This document shows, one piece after another, positions 63,195 through 64,000 of a stretch of 64,000 nt of DNA. This DNA comes from Rhizobium sp. Root1334 (lineage in GTDB: Bacteria; Pseudomonadota; Alphaproteobacteria; Rhizobiales; Rhizobiaceae). The notes beneath the pieces were generated by a model. The model was not told the origin of the DNA and did no database searches. It was given only the letters and a program-made list of their open reading frames with translations. How positions within the stretch are numbered: the stretch's first letter is position 1; every line of letters begins with the position of its first letter. A program made the translations under genes and the position numbers. Where the stretch lies: contig NZ_LMEY01000002.1 of the NCBI RefSeq assembly GCF_001426665.1, forward strand, positions 1 through 64,000. Reading direction: 5' to 3'.

Positions 63195-63284
63195 GCAACT
63201 CCGGGGACAGTCGATCCCGATTTCCGCCGTCTCGGCGGCGCTTTGCTAAATCTCCTGCGGCTGTCCCGGGAACCGGAGTTGCAT
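63193..63284. repeat. 92-bp inverted-repeat element (MITE-like)
   Basis: ATGCAACTCCGG at the left end and its exact complement CCGGAGTTGCAT at the right end, with GGACAG / CTGTCC continuing the match after a few bases. No coding potential. No target duplication is apparent. Either a tiny non-autonomous element or the fused ends of a lost IS. Confidence 0.6.
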
Positions 63285-63375
63285 GCGCGAATTCCCGAAC
63301 CGTGGCTATGCCACCGCTATGCTCGGTTCTCCGATATGCTCTTTGCCCATCGATCAGTGTTCGCTCATGGCAAAA

Positions 63376-63675
63376 CTAGGCTTCATTGTCTTTCGCCAAG
63401 GTTTGAAGCCTGCGGATTTCATCTGCGCATTCAAAAAGCAGGTGCGCTGCAACAAGATCGTGCCCGTTGTCGAGCTCTTTCATCATTCGCGTGATCTGCG
63501 CGAGAGATGCGGCCGTTAGAGGTGCGACGTTACCCTGTTTTTGCACGATTTCCCGCTGGCCGGCGATCGTTTCAAGGGCACGTTCAATCAATCTGCGGCG
63601 CTCGGACGGTGGCAGCTTAGCCACGTGGTTTGCAGCCGCGTAGAGTTCACTGACAAAACTTGCACTTGACGACAT
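63376..63675 (-). CDS. Hypothetical protein, rhizobial type
   Basis: 99 residues from ATG 63675. Helical with SELYAAANHVAKLPPSERRR, then LIERALETIAGQREIVQKQG and LFECADEIRRLQTLAKDN. A basic LPPSERRRLIERAL patch may bind nucleic acid. The ribosome site is poor (AAGGG directly at the start), so the start is uncertain. No family recognised. Confidence 0.55.
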   Translation of the reverse strand: MSSSASFVSELYAAANHVAKLPPSERRRLIERALETIAGQREIVQKQGNVAPLTAASLAQITRMMKELDNGHDLVAAHLLFECADEIRRLQTLAKDNEA

Positions 63676-63850
63676 CCCTTATCGTGAGGGCTTGCGGAAG
63701 CGACGTCAATGATGCTGGTTCGTATCCGGGGCCTGGCTTTGGATGGCGCGCAGTGACCTCCCGCATATTTCTGGCGGAGCCGGACGATCAACGCGTGCAT
63801 GTGGTAGTAGGGGCTATTGAGTACAAGCGATGCCGCAGTAGACAGGAACC

Positions 63851-63970
63851 ATGGCAACACAGATCGACATGTTTTCGAATGAACCGGATGATATCCCGGC
63901 GGGACCGGATCGCGATCTCAAACCGACGTCGCCTTCACTTTCGTCGATTACGGCACAATTGGTGACGTGA
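63851..63970 (+). CDS. 39-residue hypothetical protein
   Basis: ATG 63851 with CAGGA upstream. Polar and Pro/Asp-rich (MATQIDMFSNEPDDIPAGPD). Ends 30 bp before the window edge. It may be a small gene or a gene truncated by an early stop; sequence beyond the window would decide. Confidence 0.45.
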   Translation: MATQIDMFSNEPDDIPAGPDRDLKPTSPSLSSITAQLVT

Positions 63971-64000
63971 TTGGCATCCATGGCGGCCTTCGCTAGGCCT

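Overview
The window looks like an accessory replicon or genomic island of a Rhizobiales alphaproteobacterium (Rhizobium / Agrobacterium / Ensifer / Shinella-like). Supporting this: GC-rich coding DNA, tightly overlapping ATGA/GTGA operons, a complete nosRZDFYLX set, rhizobial-style small proteins, a candidate EcfG/RpoE2-type promoter, and a dense patchwork of IS3, IS91 and integrase remnants in the right third. No rRNA, tRNA or CRISPR array was seen.

Layout. 0-6.6 kb: extracellular polysaccharide region: a partial beta-helix/RTX protein (-), a GT2 glycosyltransferase (-), then a toroid-like protein, a WecG/TagA-type glycosyltransferase and a UDP-ManNAc dehydrogenase (+). 6.7-16.3 kb: L-2-hydroxyglutarate oxidase, a TetR regulator divergent from an oligopeptide/nickel-type ABC importer operon (SBP, two permeases, two RidA proteins, a fused double ATPase), then a CynX-type MFS exporter. 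16.7-18 kb: a TadG-like protein. 18.2-32.6 kb: nitrous oxide respiration: nosRZDFYLX (-), divergent from a DUF2249 / polytopic membrane protein / tandem DUF2249 / DUF59 operon, then NnrS, an NnrR-like Crp/Fnr regulator and pseudoazurin, with TTG-N8-CAA boxes at three promoters. No nir or nor genes are present here. 32.8-43.8 kb: benzoate degradation: LysR regulator divergent from catBCA-benABCDK-pcaD-aldehyde dehydrogenase. 44-49.6 kb: NO detoxification (hmp, nsrR with two NsrR-like boxes), a broken PIN toxin gene, MarR with a ClC-CBS channel, and a small unknown protein.

49.8-59.4 kb is a mobile-element landfill: an IS3-family element whose orfB is split by a 2254-nt group II intron (boundaries resolved to the base because the two exons rejoin in frame), sitting beside another IS3 remnant; a PIN/Phd toxin-antitoxin pair with a palindromic operator; a 5'-truncated tyrosine recombinase abutting the C-terminal part of an IS91 transposase; a cluster of tiny unknown genes; and an integrase followed by the first codons of an IS91 transposase. 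59.4-63 kb: arsenic resistance operon arsR-arsN2-arsC-acr3-arsC-arsH, ended by a transporter fragment and a 92-bp inverted-repeat element.

The most unusual signal is in the small-gene cluster at 56.5-58.2 kb. Two unrelated-length genes (40 and 103 codons) have 5' leaders of exactly the same length (54 nt) with a hairpin at the same offset whose stem differs by compensatory changes, the same GCCCC-AA spacer, the same AGGAGGACA ribosome site and the same first three codons. A candidate EcfG promoter and an intrinsic terminator lie between them. The second candidate for an under-described system is the DUF2249 / membrane protein / DUF59 operon facing nosR.
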